From Lactifluus volemus (taxonomy: Eukaryota; Basidiomycota; Agaricomycetes; Russulales; Russulaceae): DNA of 62,629 nt. The translations under genes and the position numbers were made by a program. Location: NCBI GenBank assembly GCA_022376515.1, contig WTXI01000216.1:1-62629 (forward strand), in the 5' to 3' direction. The notes below the pieces were generated by a model. The model was not told the DNA's origin. It worked only from the letters and a program-made list of their open reading frames with translations, and searched no databases. Position 1 is the stretch's first letter; each line of letters opens with the position of its first letter. This document shows positions 23,169 to 34,571 of the stretch, piece after piece.

Positions 23169-25137
23169 TCAGAACTTGAACCCGCCAGTAAGTCCCATCA
23201 CATTTTCCGGATCAACTGAATGTTTGATCGCGCGCAGCCTTGGAATATTAGCTCCATAAAGGTCCTCCAACGGTGTGCTAAAGAGCGCGTAGTTTGAATA
23301 CTCAGCCGCGTGCGACACATTCTGCCCATCCGCATCTGCCGCAGCTGTAATCGCTCTACTGTAATGCCGAATTTGCCGCAGAAAGGTGTCGTCTAAGGAG
23401 GCGTTAGTGTACCAGAACGTGACAGGCGTTGGGAAGAGAGCGCGAGAGCGGTCGGGTGGGTACGCAGAGTTGGAACCGTGAGAGAATATTCCGCTGTCGA
23501 AAGGTTCCATCAGGACAGAGATGATCGCGTCCTTATCCAAAGCGCTCAGCTTCTCTCCCCAGAACTGTCCATTCGACGTAAATCATGACGCCTGAGGCGT
23601 ACCTAAGTAGCTTTTCATGCTCACCCGGGCCTGATTCGCGATTATGTCGAAAACGGGGCGTGAATATTGCGTGACCGGAAGACCGTTCGATAAACTCCTA
23701 TACCATCCGATCAGCTCTAAAGGTTGGTGCAGCAGACACAGACGAAGAACAAACCGAAAATTGGGGAGTGGAACCATATATGTGAGGCTGCCGAACAGAT
23801 TGGTGAATGATCTCGTCGATACATCCGACTGATTAGTTGGAATCGCCAAGAAATCGTCGAAAATACCGGAGCCAGGGGTGGGCGCATCATAGCAAAAAAT
23901 AACGAAAACTCCAAGCTAAAGAAAGCGGAAAAGTTCAAGTAGGAATGACACAAACGTCGTGACAACATACGCCTGGTGGGCTATAGGTCATACCAAGAGC
24001 CAGTGCAGCTTTTCTGTCTTTCTTCTCTTGGTATTTTATCATAGCGTCCTTCAATGCATCTAGCTGGTCCACCGTGTAATTTCGCGTACCTCCCTACCAA
24101 GGGAGGGAAAATGAGCCTGGCGAGAGAATAGAATACAGGAATGCAGAGGTACTGACCCATACTTGACCTTGCGGGTGCGTCTTGTAGGTAAACTTGGTTA
24201 CAATGCCCTGTCATTCTGTCAAGGTCCCGCCGTTTCATGTTACAAGCAAGTGTCGCACAAAGTTGTTTCCTCCTCCCTAAAAGAGCGAGCTCGTGAACAT
24301 GCCTTTTGTTCGAAAACAACATCCAGGCACTTACCCTGAGCGCGAACCACAAGTCTTCGTTCTCCGATGTCACGTGTGTAATCGTCCCATTCGGCAGGAC
24401 GAGCTCGAATCCAGCCATATTGTCAACACTCAGTCCATACTGGTTGCTCAGAAAGGAATAGCCTGAAAAACGAATTCCTTGAATCAGCTCGCGGTGGGGA
24501 AGTCACTACTCACCGCCGCCGAGAGTCAGACCTGCGACACCAACGGTCGGTATACGCCCTCCGACAACGTTCAGTCCAAGAGGTATCAAGGTCGCATATG
24601 TTTCGTCCCATGTGAGGCCAGCTCCCAAGTCGACGGTCCTGGTAGTGCTATGAATCTGGATATTATTGAAACGCGTCATAGAAATCTGGACGCCACAAGT
24701 AGAGGAGAACCCAGGATTGACAGCATGGCCACCACCTTTCACTGCGAAAGGCGTGCGGGTTGACCCCAAGATGCGTAGCTATGTGTGCATGGTAGTGAGC
24801 CAAGATAGCGAGATAAGATAAAAGACGCCGTACAATCACGCCTACATCTGCTGCTGAGCCGGGTTCGACAGAGCATGCAGAGGCCGCACTGGACGAGATA
24901 AAGGAATGTTTGTTGTCAGCGATGTATTGAGATGAGCCTTCACGCGTGTCAGATTCGCGCCGGTAAAAGGGGCTCAAATGAGTACACACTAGGATAGAAC
25001 ACCTGTGAAGCGGTGGAGATGGAAGCTGTGATCTTGGTACAGACACTTAGGTATTGAGTGGAGCCGCATTTGTGCGCAAAAGCGTTTGCAAGCAACGCAA
25101 AGAAGGATGTGACAACTAGATAGGTCGTCAAGAGCAT
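23169..25137 (-). CDS. FAD-dependent oxidase, BBE-like, copy D (type I)
   Basis: Signal peptide MLLTTYLVVTSFFALLANAF, then HKCGSTQYLSVC. FAD domain with KGGGHAVNPGFSST, GAGLTWDETYATL and GGRIPTVGVAGLTLGGG, then YSFLSNQYGLSVDNMAGFE. C-terminal BBE domain with SAYPPDRSRALFPTPV, YSNYALFSTPLEDLYG and a closing GLTGGFKF. The ten-exon pattern is complete with GT/AG borders and I saw no stop or shift. Very similar to copy A along the FAD domain, with divergence mainly in the substrate domain (for example FWYTNASLDDTFLRQIRHY). Predicted secreted monocovalent flavoprotein oxidase. Confidence 0.87.
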
Positions 25138-26829
25138 GTCGATGAGGAAAGGGAGGTGAAACTGTAGGGCTCAATCTTTGGGGGAAAAAATTGTGATTGT
25201 GTCTAGCCGGAGCTAGAGCTAGATATAAGGTTAACACGACATGAATCTAGAAAGTCGAAAGAACAGCAACCGATCGCAGTCTTTGGGGAAATAGGAAAGA
25301 GCATCGTATTACAAGTGACTTGTGACCAAGCTAGAATAGAAAGTAGACCTACACTTTGATAAGGGGATTCAATCGATGTCCGGCGCGTAAGTTCGAATGC
25401 ATCACTGTGCCTCCAGACCGGGGATAGGATGTGCCGTGCGCGGTTGTCAGTGCATTCGAGTAGAGACAAGCTAAGCTAAACCTAGGGTTTGACCGTTGGA
25501 GAAAGGACTCACTGGTAACAGCCAGCCTCATCACACTTGCAGTACCATACTATTATTCAACGGGGATTTCTCAGCGCACCCGTCTACACAGAATCCTGCA
25601 GCCCAGTCAGTTTCTGTGCCCCCCGGCGGAGGGTGCGGACGTAAGGAGGAGCCTAGTGATACCTATGGTTTGCTTCCATTCAATAGGATGCTCCTGAACA
25701 GGCAAAGGTGTTTATGTTTGGAAGATATTCTCCGAGTCCGGCGGTTCAGCGGGCGCATGTGGCAAAGTGACAAACCTGGCCATGGAAATGCAAACTCACC
25801 GTTCCGTAGTCTTGTGGCACCACCTTGCCCAGTCCAGAACCGTAACATAACATCAAATCCGAGCACGACTAAAACGACCCGCCATTGGACTGCAACCTAT
25901 GCCGCAAGCTGACTGAAGCTCGGATTTGATGCTAAGCTCACACCCGAACGGGGTGGATGTCACTGAAATGTGCGCAACTAAGATAGTCATTGCCTGACCA
26001 AAGTTTGCGCTATACGGCGCTCCCATTCCAGACACTCCAGCAACCACTACTCAGCCCACGAAAGCTGGGTGCCAGTGGCACACAGATCCGCACAATAAGG
26101 GACGATGTGGTGTCACTAAGAGAGTGGGTTATGGAACATCAATAGGCCTCCGCCATTCACAATGGATGCTGAAGGCGGAGGGCTGAGGCTCGGTACGGCG
26201 CCCAACCCGTCGGCCTTAGAATTCTGGTGAAGTGGGTCAAGAAGGAGTATTTCTTGTTCTTCGGTGTCAATCCGAAAAGGATTCACCGCCAAGTCGATTC
26301 AACGCCGGTGAATGTCTTGGCTGCGGGCGCTGCCGTGTCCCAAATAGGAATAACTAGTCGAATTACTGTATAAAGCTCGTTATACGAAACATAGATGGTT
26401 GTATGAGAATAAATGGGTCGTACGCAGAACCAGGGCGCAAGCTCCCTTACGACACCGTGGCCATGAAGTGGACTTGCGGATCAATTCTGATGCCCACCTC
26501 GTAATTCATCATTCCTCCTGATTGCCTTGTCAGAGCGGAGACGCAGGAATTGACTACATCTGGCTTGGGAAAAGGCATCAAATATTCCTCATTACATGAG
26601 CATGTGCCCATAGTACATTATGATTAACTTGAATGGTTAGGTGGAACAGCAGGAGGGGCGTGAGCCTGGGCAAAGCATAGCACGAGTTGCAGGGGACATT
26701 TAGGGCCCTCAATGACCCCTGTAATTCGTGCTATACTTCGAGCCCGGGATTGTGCTCCTCTCGTTGGTCCAACTGCCATTGGTGTTCCCTTCGGCAGCCT
26801 CTTCGACCAGGAGGTGTTGGCGTCAGACC
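25138..26829. other. Intergenic: third flank copy and anonymous sequence
   Basis: 25330-25810 is the third copy of the type I 5' flank described at 15716. From about 25850 to 26830 I find only short frames and no similarity to the other duplicated blocks. Confidence 0.45.
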
Positions 26830-27845
26830 CTGAGCGGAATCATGTTGGGCGAAAAATCGCAGCTGGCATTGAACACACGCACAACGGGAGTATACAGGAA
26901 TGGCAAGCGGTAGCAGACAGCACCGAGTGTCAGAGTGTGAAGAGTGGTTAATAGTATCCTTGGCACCGACAAATTGCCATCATCACCTTGACTGTAGAGT
27001 GACAGGGTAACCAAAGTGCTGACGTGCGGCAATGCTGCAGGAGTTGATCGAGCCGATGGTTGTAAAAGGAGAGATTTTGAAGCGCAGGTGAGGCCTCGCA
27101 GCGGAGAACAGATAAAAACTGCAACTCGAAAGCCAGATACAGGTTCCGAACAGCATTAAACGCCGGCGCCAGGTGAAAAATCTCCGGCCATTGCGTGTCG
27201 TCCATGTACCACCAAAGCGAAAATGGGCGTGGATGTAAAGCCCTTAAAATGCCAGAGAGGAGAGGCAAAGACTGGTTTCATATCTGTATCTGTGCCATAG
27301 GCAAGACTTGCCAGTCTAACACTCTACATAAGATTCCCAGCTCGAAATTTTTGGAAGAAATTGTCCTCCGAGGCCGGCTGAGGAAGTTTGATATCGACGC
27401 TGTGAGCGCGAAATGTTATCACAGCATTAACGAATGACCTGAACGTCCGTGAGTGACAGATGACCCTATAAGGGTGAGGAAGACAACGCATTTCAGCGGA
27501 GGTGAATGTTGAGTTGTTCGACCAATGCGAAAAACTGGAGAAGTAGACAGTATTCGGTATCGGCCTCAGGTGGACGTAGACAAGAGAAGGTGCGAATCCG
27601 CCCAAGAAGGTACCGGGAAGCGCCGGAGGAGTGAGGTCATACGACCAAAAGCATTACTTTGATATCGTGAACACGTTAGATTGAGAAGGAACAGGTTGAG
27701 ACTTGTTCGCCATCTTCGACATGCGTGCACCAGCTCAACGCTGAGACTATACCATGCCCCTACCGCATGCCTAGTGAAGTGTCTGTCCATTTTTCAGAAA
27801 TCGAAAATTTCCGCGAGGATATCGTTGGGGAGCGCTTTGGCCGTC
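26830..27845 (-). pseudogene. F-box protein pseudogene
   Basis: Read on the minus strand, an F-box start is visible (LPNDILAEIFDF just below 27845). It is broken immediately by TGA, then resumes in frame with KMDRHF and HACRRWRTSLNL. Further pieces in shifting frames show the usual continuation, such as GTFLGGFAPSLVYVHLRPIP and, near the 3' end, STLVTLSLYS and RILLTTLHTLTL. Frameshifts near 27560, 27320 and 27050 break it further. It is a dead copy of the leucine-rich F-box family, and a shortened copy lies at 22040-22620. Confidence 0.7.
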
Positions 27846-28509
27846 ACACGCGGGCCCGGGCTTCTGGGAACACATGACTATGGGAGCTGCTCGTAGTAAG
27901 ACGTACCCTGCCCTTGTTGTGTGCCCGATCCATTATCGTACGTACTACGTGCCTTCCCGCTTTGCAGTGTAAGGCCAGCTGCACAGCTGGCCTCGCAACC
28001 ACGTTGTACGCCACATTCCTGTCTTTACACCTCGGGCTCGTGTAGAGAAACACAAACCTCGTGTCCGAATGGTTCGAGCTTTACATCAATACCCGTACTA
28101 TACGCTACAGGTCAGAAATGTATCATAAAATGTTGGTGAATACTAGTCACTCTTTTCTCTCGAACTCACCAATGCGCTTTCGAGCGTACTTTCAAGTTCA
28201 GAAGACCAGTGGATCGTCGTCGCGAAGTTGGCACAAATATATTTGTACGAGAAGGGCCGTCTATCGGGATCTGAGACACGCTAGAGGCAAGACTTTGGGT
28301 GTCACTGTGATATGGTTTTCGGCTAGAAGGGCGCCTATTTGACGCGGAAAGAAATTCACTGGCGCCGTTGCAACACCACCTCGGGCTCGGGCTCGGTGTG
28401 GTGTTCCACTGACGCCCTTTTGCGATATACTATGGTACCTTCCCTCGAATGAAATGCCATGACTGTATCCATGAAAACTGTAGCCTAAAGTAATACTAAG
28501 TGCCTAAAA
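27846..28509. repeat. Type II 3' flank, copy E
   Basis: 28014-28120 matches 16560-16660 (shared CATACTATACATTAGAGGTC-like stretch). 28365-28440 matches 16680-16755, including the GGGCTCGGGCTCGGTGTGGT block. It marks the duplication unit containing copies B and E. No gene. Confidence 0.6.
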
Positions 28510-30538
28510 TCAAAACTTCCAACCTCCGGCGAGGCCCATGACGTTGGTCGGATCAACCGCCTTCCGAATCTCAGCCAGTCGTGGCACATTTGAACCATAT
28601 ACTCCCTCGACAGCCGTCCCGAACAACGCATAGTTCCCATACGAGAATGCATTGGCAACGTCCTGTCCGTCCGCGACCGCCGCAGCGCGCAGCGCGTCCG
28701 TGGTCTGCCTCAGAGCATCGGTAACGGCGGCATCTAACGAAGGGTCTGACCACGCAAAATAGATGTTTGTTGGCAAGAGTGGGCGCGAGCGATCGGGCGG
28801 GTAGGCGGAGGGAAGGCCGTAGGAGAAGAGCGCCGGGTCGAAGGGCTCGACGTCGTATGAGGCAAGTGTGTCGAGTAGGCCCATTTCGGCAAGCTTTGCA
28901 CCCCAGAACTGCGTTTGGAGAGCCTCACCAGTGAGGCATACGCGGAGGAAAGGGGGATTAACTTACCTGGGTTTCATTCACCAATGCATTCATGAATGCA
29001 GGAGAATACTCCAAGACGGGGACGGTGCTAAAATGCCCTCTACGCAGAACTGAATTTCTTAGTGGAGATGGGGACTGGAGACGACTGACCTCGTAGTTAG
29101 ACGATCTTCGGCAGGTAGGGATTTGAAAAACTTGAGGAATGAAGTCGAGCTCAGCTCTGGGATATCGAATATCGCGAGAAAGTGATCGAATATTCCCTGA
29201 GGCGGCTCAGGTCCATCATAAAACATGAGCACTTCGACTGAGTGCTGTCAAGTGCTCGGCGTGTCAGAGGCGTCAGTTGTAAATGTAAGAATAGAACCGC
29301 GCACCACATCAGCAATGGAGTTATACGTCGGGAGTATCGTGGCCTTCTTATCAGTCACCTCCTTCTGGAATCTGACAATCGCCGCATTCACTTCATCTAT
29401 AGAGAAGTCAAACATGATTGCATAGCCGCCCTGGTTTCACTTGAGTCAAGATCGTAGGGATAACGAACTGAGGGGACAATTACCCAGACTTCACCCTGGG
29501 GGTGTGCCTTGAGGACAAAGTTGGTGACTATGCCCTGGGGTGAATTGAATGTGAATCTAACTAGGCGATACAACGACATCATGTGAGCCTACATACAAAG
29601 TTGTTGAAGCCACCCTGAAACCAAATTCAGCATGTAATTCGGAGAGAACGATGACGCATACCCTGAGGCCAAACCAGAGATCCTCATCTGAGGCGGTGAC
29701 AGTCTTAATGGTCCCGTTTGGGAGCACGAGCTCAAATGATACTACTGTATCGAGCGTAAGCCCGAATTGGTTTGTCTTCCATGAATATCCTTTGGCGTTA
29801 CCAAACACAGTCACCAACCAAAACACAGTCAGACAGGGGGAAAAAGGATACACACCTCCGCCTAGGATGAATCCAGCAACGCCGACGCCGGTGACTCGCC
29901 CTCCACAGACATTCAACCCGGTCCCATCCAGCGCCGCGTAGACGTCATCCCATGTGAGCCCTGCGCCCATCGCGACGGTTTTAGCTACATGGTCAACGTT
30001 GACCTTGTTGAAGCGGGTCATGGAGATATGTACGCCAGGCGTGGACGAGAAACCGGGATTGGTAGCATGACCTCCGCCCTTGACGGCAAAGGGTATGCGG
30101 GTGTCACCCAGTATGCGCAACTACGATTGGAGTAAATTATCAGAACACGCTTTTTGGGGGCGAGGTATTGGTTAGAGGAGAAGGTGGGAGGGAAGCAAAC
30201 GCACGATCTCAGCGACGTCCTGTGGTGTGCCAGGCTCGACGCTGCACGCAGACTGTATGGTACTCGATTGTGCCCAGTGTGCGATATCGACAGTATATTG
30301 TGCTGAGGCTGGTGATGGGTGGTTTGATTTAGGTCAAACTAGCTGACACGAGCGCTCGGAGCGATGAACAGGACTAACGGGGGTAGAAAACGGCAGAAGC
30401 GCCTGAGATGGCCCCTGCGATGCGGTCACACGCATCTAGGAAGCTTGTGGTATCGGGGAAGTGTTGTTGCGTCTCCGCGTGGGCGAGGACAGCGAACGAG
30501 AGGAGGGCAGCAGATGCGAGAGGGTTCAATTTTACCAT
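28510..30538 (-). CDS. FAD-dependent oxidase, BBE-like, copy E (type II)
   Basis: Nearly identical to copy B over most exons, indicating a recent duplication. Signal peptide MVKLNPLASAALLSFAVLAHA, then TSFLDACDRIAGAISGASAVFYP. FAD domain with LGDTRIPFAVKGGGHATNPG and GGRVTGVGVAGFILGGG, then YSWKTNQFGLTLDTVVSFE. BBE domain with PFDPALFSYGLPSAYPPD, YGNYALFGTAVEGVYG and GWKF at the end. As in copy B, an apparent TGA (near 29245) falls in the intron ending TTGACAG. The frame is open through all ten exons. Predicted role: extracellular oxidation of an unknown alcohol or sugar substrate. Confidence 0.87.
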
Positions 30539-31728
30539 GGCCCAAAGTAAGGGTAGAGGGAGAATTGTATAGCATGGTAACTGGGTGCGGTTAGCCTTCT
30601 TTATAAAGGGTGGATTCTGTGAGAGCCGTGACGTGCAGGCACAGGTGAGTTCCGTAGACCGGAAGGACGTCGTGACAGCAGACGTACGACTTGAAACCAA
30701 AAAAGGGGAGGGTGAGGGCCGATGGGCGGTTAGACAGTGTTAGCATGGACCCGAGGATCATTTTACGATCCATCAGCTATACAACCAATGGAAAGAAAGA
30801 CGAACCAGAGCGAACAACACTGTAGAGGGCATCGGCGCAACGCTACACCGAGCCCGAGGTGGAAAGGTCATCGCAACACACGCCACAGGTCCCGTAAGTA
30901 AAGCAGCGTAAGTCTGGCCCGGCGTTGTTAACTTGGATAATGTTGAAACGCGACATAGATATTTCGATACAACAAGTTAAAGAGGGCCCAGGATTGACAG
31001 CATGGGCGCCACCTTTCATCACGAAATGCGTGGGTGGATCCCAAGACCCGCAACTGCGAGTACAATCACGATGCGGTGAACCAACACTGTTAGCGAAGTG
31101 ATGCCGTACAATAGCGCTGACATCTGCTGCCGAGCCGGGTTCGACGGAGTAGATGAGCTCAAGGGAGTGCTTGTCTTCGGCAACATGTTGAGATGAGACT
31201 TCTGTTGAGACTCGGACGGACGTGGTTCCGGCGAACCAGCGGAGCCAGCGGACCGGTCATCATGATCTATTTTTTTTTTGTAAAGCATTATTCCCAGAAA
31301 TTAGTTAGATTCATTGCTAAGTATCAGGAGATTTACAGAACCATCAGCTTTGCTTAGCACGCTGGAGCCGGGCCAGTGGACTAGGGTGAGGAAAAAAATG
31401 TTATGTTACGCACATCCCGGGTTGGGGATACTAACCAAGATACTAACGATATATGGCTGATGGGTTTTCAACTCGGAGGGCGCCTATTTGATGGTAAATG
31501 CGTTTACAATGAAACCAGTGAATAGTGGCAGGAAGAAATTTAGTAGGGAGTGGAGGATTTCAAGTTGGCGTTACAATAGGATCCCGTGCATAACCCCGAT
31601 TTGGTATCGGGGAATTCGCGTACCATAACCGATAACCTATTCATCAGGGGCCGCGGACCCGTAAATCAAGCATACAATTGTTCCCCTCGGGAATGTCATG
31701 GTTACACAAGAATGCTGGTTGTTCCCCA
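30539..31728 (-). pseudogene. Oxidase relic R2 and flank upstream of copy E
   Basis: About 30880-31240 (minus) retains pieces of exons 2 and 3 of a type I oxidase nearest to copy H: the TTAACTTGGATAATGTTGAA stretch, the GGWD-coding GGTGGATCCCAAGACCCG area, and the GAGCCGGGTTCGACGGAG stretch. It is riddled with indels and lacks the same 35 bases as relic R1. 30731-30900 matches 19100-19250 and, more weakly, 36770-36905, so the relic travels with the type II block. 31280-31728 holds nothing I recognise. Confidence 0.6.
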
Positions 31729-33702
31729 TCAAAACTTGAACCCGCCAGTCAGGTCCATCACATTTTCTGGATCAACCGCACGCTTGATCGCGCGTAGCCT
31801 TGGAATATTCGCTCCATATAGGTCCTCCAACGGCGTGCTAAAGAGCGCGTAATTCGGATACACAGCCGCGTGTGACACATTTTGCCCATCCGCATCTGCC
31901 GCAGCTGTAATCGCATTGCAGTAATGACCGAAATCCCGTAGCAAGGTGCCATCTAAGGAGGCGTTCATGTACGAGAACACGACATTCGTTGGGAAGAGAG
32001 CGCGAGAGCGGTCGGGTGGGTATGCAGAGTCGGAACCATGAGAGAACAATCCGCTGTCAAAAGGTTCCAGCGTGGCAGCAACGACCGCGTTCTTATCCAA
32101 AGCGCTGAGCCTTGCTCCCCAGAACTGTCCATTCGATGTTAATAATGACGCTCAAGGCGTACTTCAGCATCATACTCACCAGGACCTGGTTCGCGATTGT
32201 GTCCACAACGGAGCGTGAATATTGGGTGATTGGAAGACCATTCGAGTAACCACTATATCGTCCGATCAGCTCTAAATGTTGGTGCAGCACAGGAGACAGA
32301 CGAAAAAACCGACCGAAAAATAGGGGGACGATTTATGTATGAGAGGCTGCTGAACAGATCAGTGAATGATCTCGTCGATACATCTGACCGATTAGTTGGA
32401 ATCGCCAAGAAATCGTCGAAAATACCGGGGCCAGGTGTGGGCGCATCATAGAAAAAAACAGCCGCAAGGCCAAGCTACAGAAGGCGGAATCGTTCAAGTA
32501 GGAATCATAACAAAAACTTCATGACAACCTACGCCTTTCGGGGTGTGGATTATCACAAGGGCCAGTGCAGCCTTTGTGTCTTTCTTCTCCTGGAATTTTA
32601 TGATAGCATCCTTCACTGCATCTAGCTGGTCCGCCGTGTGATTACGCGTGCCTCCCTGCCCAGAGGTAGAAATTGAGTATGACGAGATCATGGTTCCCGG
32701 AATCCGGAAATGCAGAATTACTGACCCATACTTGACCTTGCGGAATAGTCTTGTAGGAGAACTTGGTTACAATGCCCTGTCATTCTGTCAGGGTCTGATT
32801 CATGTTGCAAACAAGTGCCGCACAAAGTTGTTTCCTCCTCCCTAAGAGCGGGTTCATTGAAATGCTTTTGTTGCGAAGTTTCCAGGCACTTACCCTGAGC
32901 GCGAACCACAAGTCTTCGTTCTCCGATGTCACGCGTGTAATCGTCCCATTCGGCAAGACGAGCTCGAATCCAGCCATATTGTCAACACTCAGTCCATACT
33001 GGTTGCTCAGAAAGGAATAGCCTGCAAAATGAATTCCCTGAATCAGCTCGCGATGGGGAAGTCGCTACTCACCGCCGCCGAGAGTCAGACCTGCGACACC
33101 AACAGTCGGTATACGCCCTCCGACAACGGTCAGTCCAAGAGGTATCAAGGTCGCGTATATCTGGTCCCATGTGAGACCTGCTCCTACGTCAACAGTTTCG
33201 GTAGTGTTGTGAATCTGGATGTCGTTGAAGCGCGTCATAGAAATCTGAACACCACAAGTCGAAGAGAATCCATGATTGAGAGCATGGCCACCACCTTTCA
33301 CCGCGAAAGGCGTGCTGGTAGATCCCAAGATGCGTAACTACGAGCACAAAGTGGTGAGCCAAGACCACGACCGGGATATGAGACGCCGTACGATTGCGCC
33401 TATATCTGCTGCTGAGCCGGGTTCGACGGAGCATGCAGAGGCTGCACTAGACGAGATCCAGGCATGCTTGTTGTCAGCGATGTATTGAGATGAGTCTTCA
33501 CCCATGTCAGATTCAAGTTGGCACCAGTCCAAAGGAGCTCAAATGAGTACACACTGGGATAGAACACCTGTGAAGCGGTGGAAATGGAAGATGTGATCTT
33601 GGTACAGATAGTTGAGTATTGAGTGGAGTCGCATTTATGCGCAAAAGCGTTTTCAAGCAATGCAAAGGAGAAAATGACAACTAAATAAGTTGTCGAGAGC
33701 AT
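31729..33702 (-). CDS. FAD-dependent oxidase, BBE-like, copy F (type I)
   Basis: All ten exons were traced and stay in frame. They cover signal peptide to FYP; SSQYIADNKHAWISSSAASA; LRILGSTSTPFAVKGGGHAL through the glycine-rich motif; YSFLSNQYGLSVDN; a tiny exon GGNNF; GIVTKFSYKTIPQGQVW; GGTRNHTADQLDAV; VFFYDAPTPGPGIFDDFLAI; GYSNGLPITQYS; and a last exon starting FWGARLSALDKN and ending TGGFKF. The FAD histidine is in GGGH; isoleucine occupies the cysteine-attachment position. YPNYALFSTPLEDLYG is the flavin-contacting BBE motif. It is the closest intact relative of pseudogene C. Predicted secreted oxidase, substrate unknown. Confidence 0.88.
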
Positions 33703-34571
33703 GTCAATGAGGCGAGGTGAAACTGTAGGGATCAGTCTTCAGTTTGGGGCAAAAAATTGTGATTGTATCTAACTTATAGGAAGTATAACCTACAGCAACC
33801 GACATCTCAGTCAAATATCTGTTTATACGTAAATTGGTTCTGATGAATTGATTCGACTAGATTGAATTCAGCACCGTCCGCTCATATCCTCCAGGAAGAA
33901 GGGACTTGCCCAAGTTAAGCGACCCTAGCCGAGCCTAAGCAACCTGACTTACATTCAGTACAGTAGGTTTTGTGGTTTTGTAACTTAGGCAAGTCCCTGT
34001 TTCGGAGTCCTTCCTGATGTAAGTTTGAGTTACATCAATACTAGTCATTTGGGAGCCTGACCGTCCCTGACGATATGCCAGTGATGGGGTTTCGAGTGCG
34101 CGTATTTGAGGATTAATGAATACAAAACTAAATTTTTGTACAATAACAACCAGCGAAAGTCTTGACATACGGAAAGAAATTTAGCGGAGGGGATTTAAGG
34201 GCCATTTTGGCGTGACGCGTGCTTTCAAATTATCATCACGTGCGTCGTGACCATGCGCCTCTCATTTGTTCTTTCCCACCGGTTGCAATTGGTACCCCGT
34301 CTACATTTCTCGATTGATAGCACAGCCACTTGGCTGCATTCTGTGCACTACAGTGCGTGTTGAAACACTATTTTCGCTCGGGCTTGGTGTGGTGTCTTCC
34401 TGATCCCCCTTGTAAAGCTGTGATGACTCCACCTCGAAGTCTTTAGTAAAGGAGCGATAACGAAGGATCACCACTCATCTCTCTTTCCACGCTGTGTATC
34501 ATCACACCTTCACTCAAATTAAATCCATATGTCTGTAACCGAAACTTTAACTTAATAATCATCAACTAAAA
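33703..34571. other. Intergenic between copies G and F
   Basis: Promoter of copy F, then anonymous A/T-rich sequence. A decayed version of the type II 3' flank (GCTCGGGCTTGGTGTGGTGT) lies at about 34375. The duplicated type I 5' flank seen upstream of A, C and D is absent here. Confidence 0.5.

Noticed and set aside
29235..29300. Apparent TGA nonsense codon shared by oxidase copies B and E (where copy G has TGG)
   Set aside because: The segment lies between a GTGCGC donor and a CAG acceptor. Its length differs among B, E and G by amounts not divisible by three, while the flanking exons stay in frame. It is an intron.
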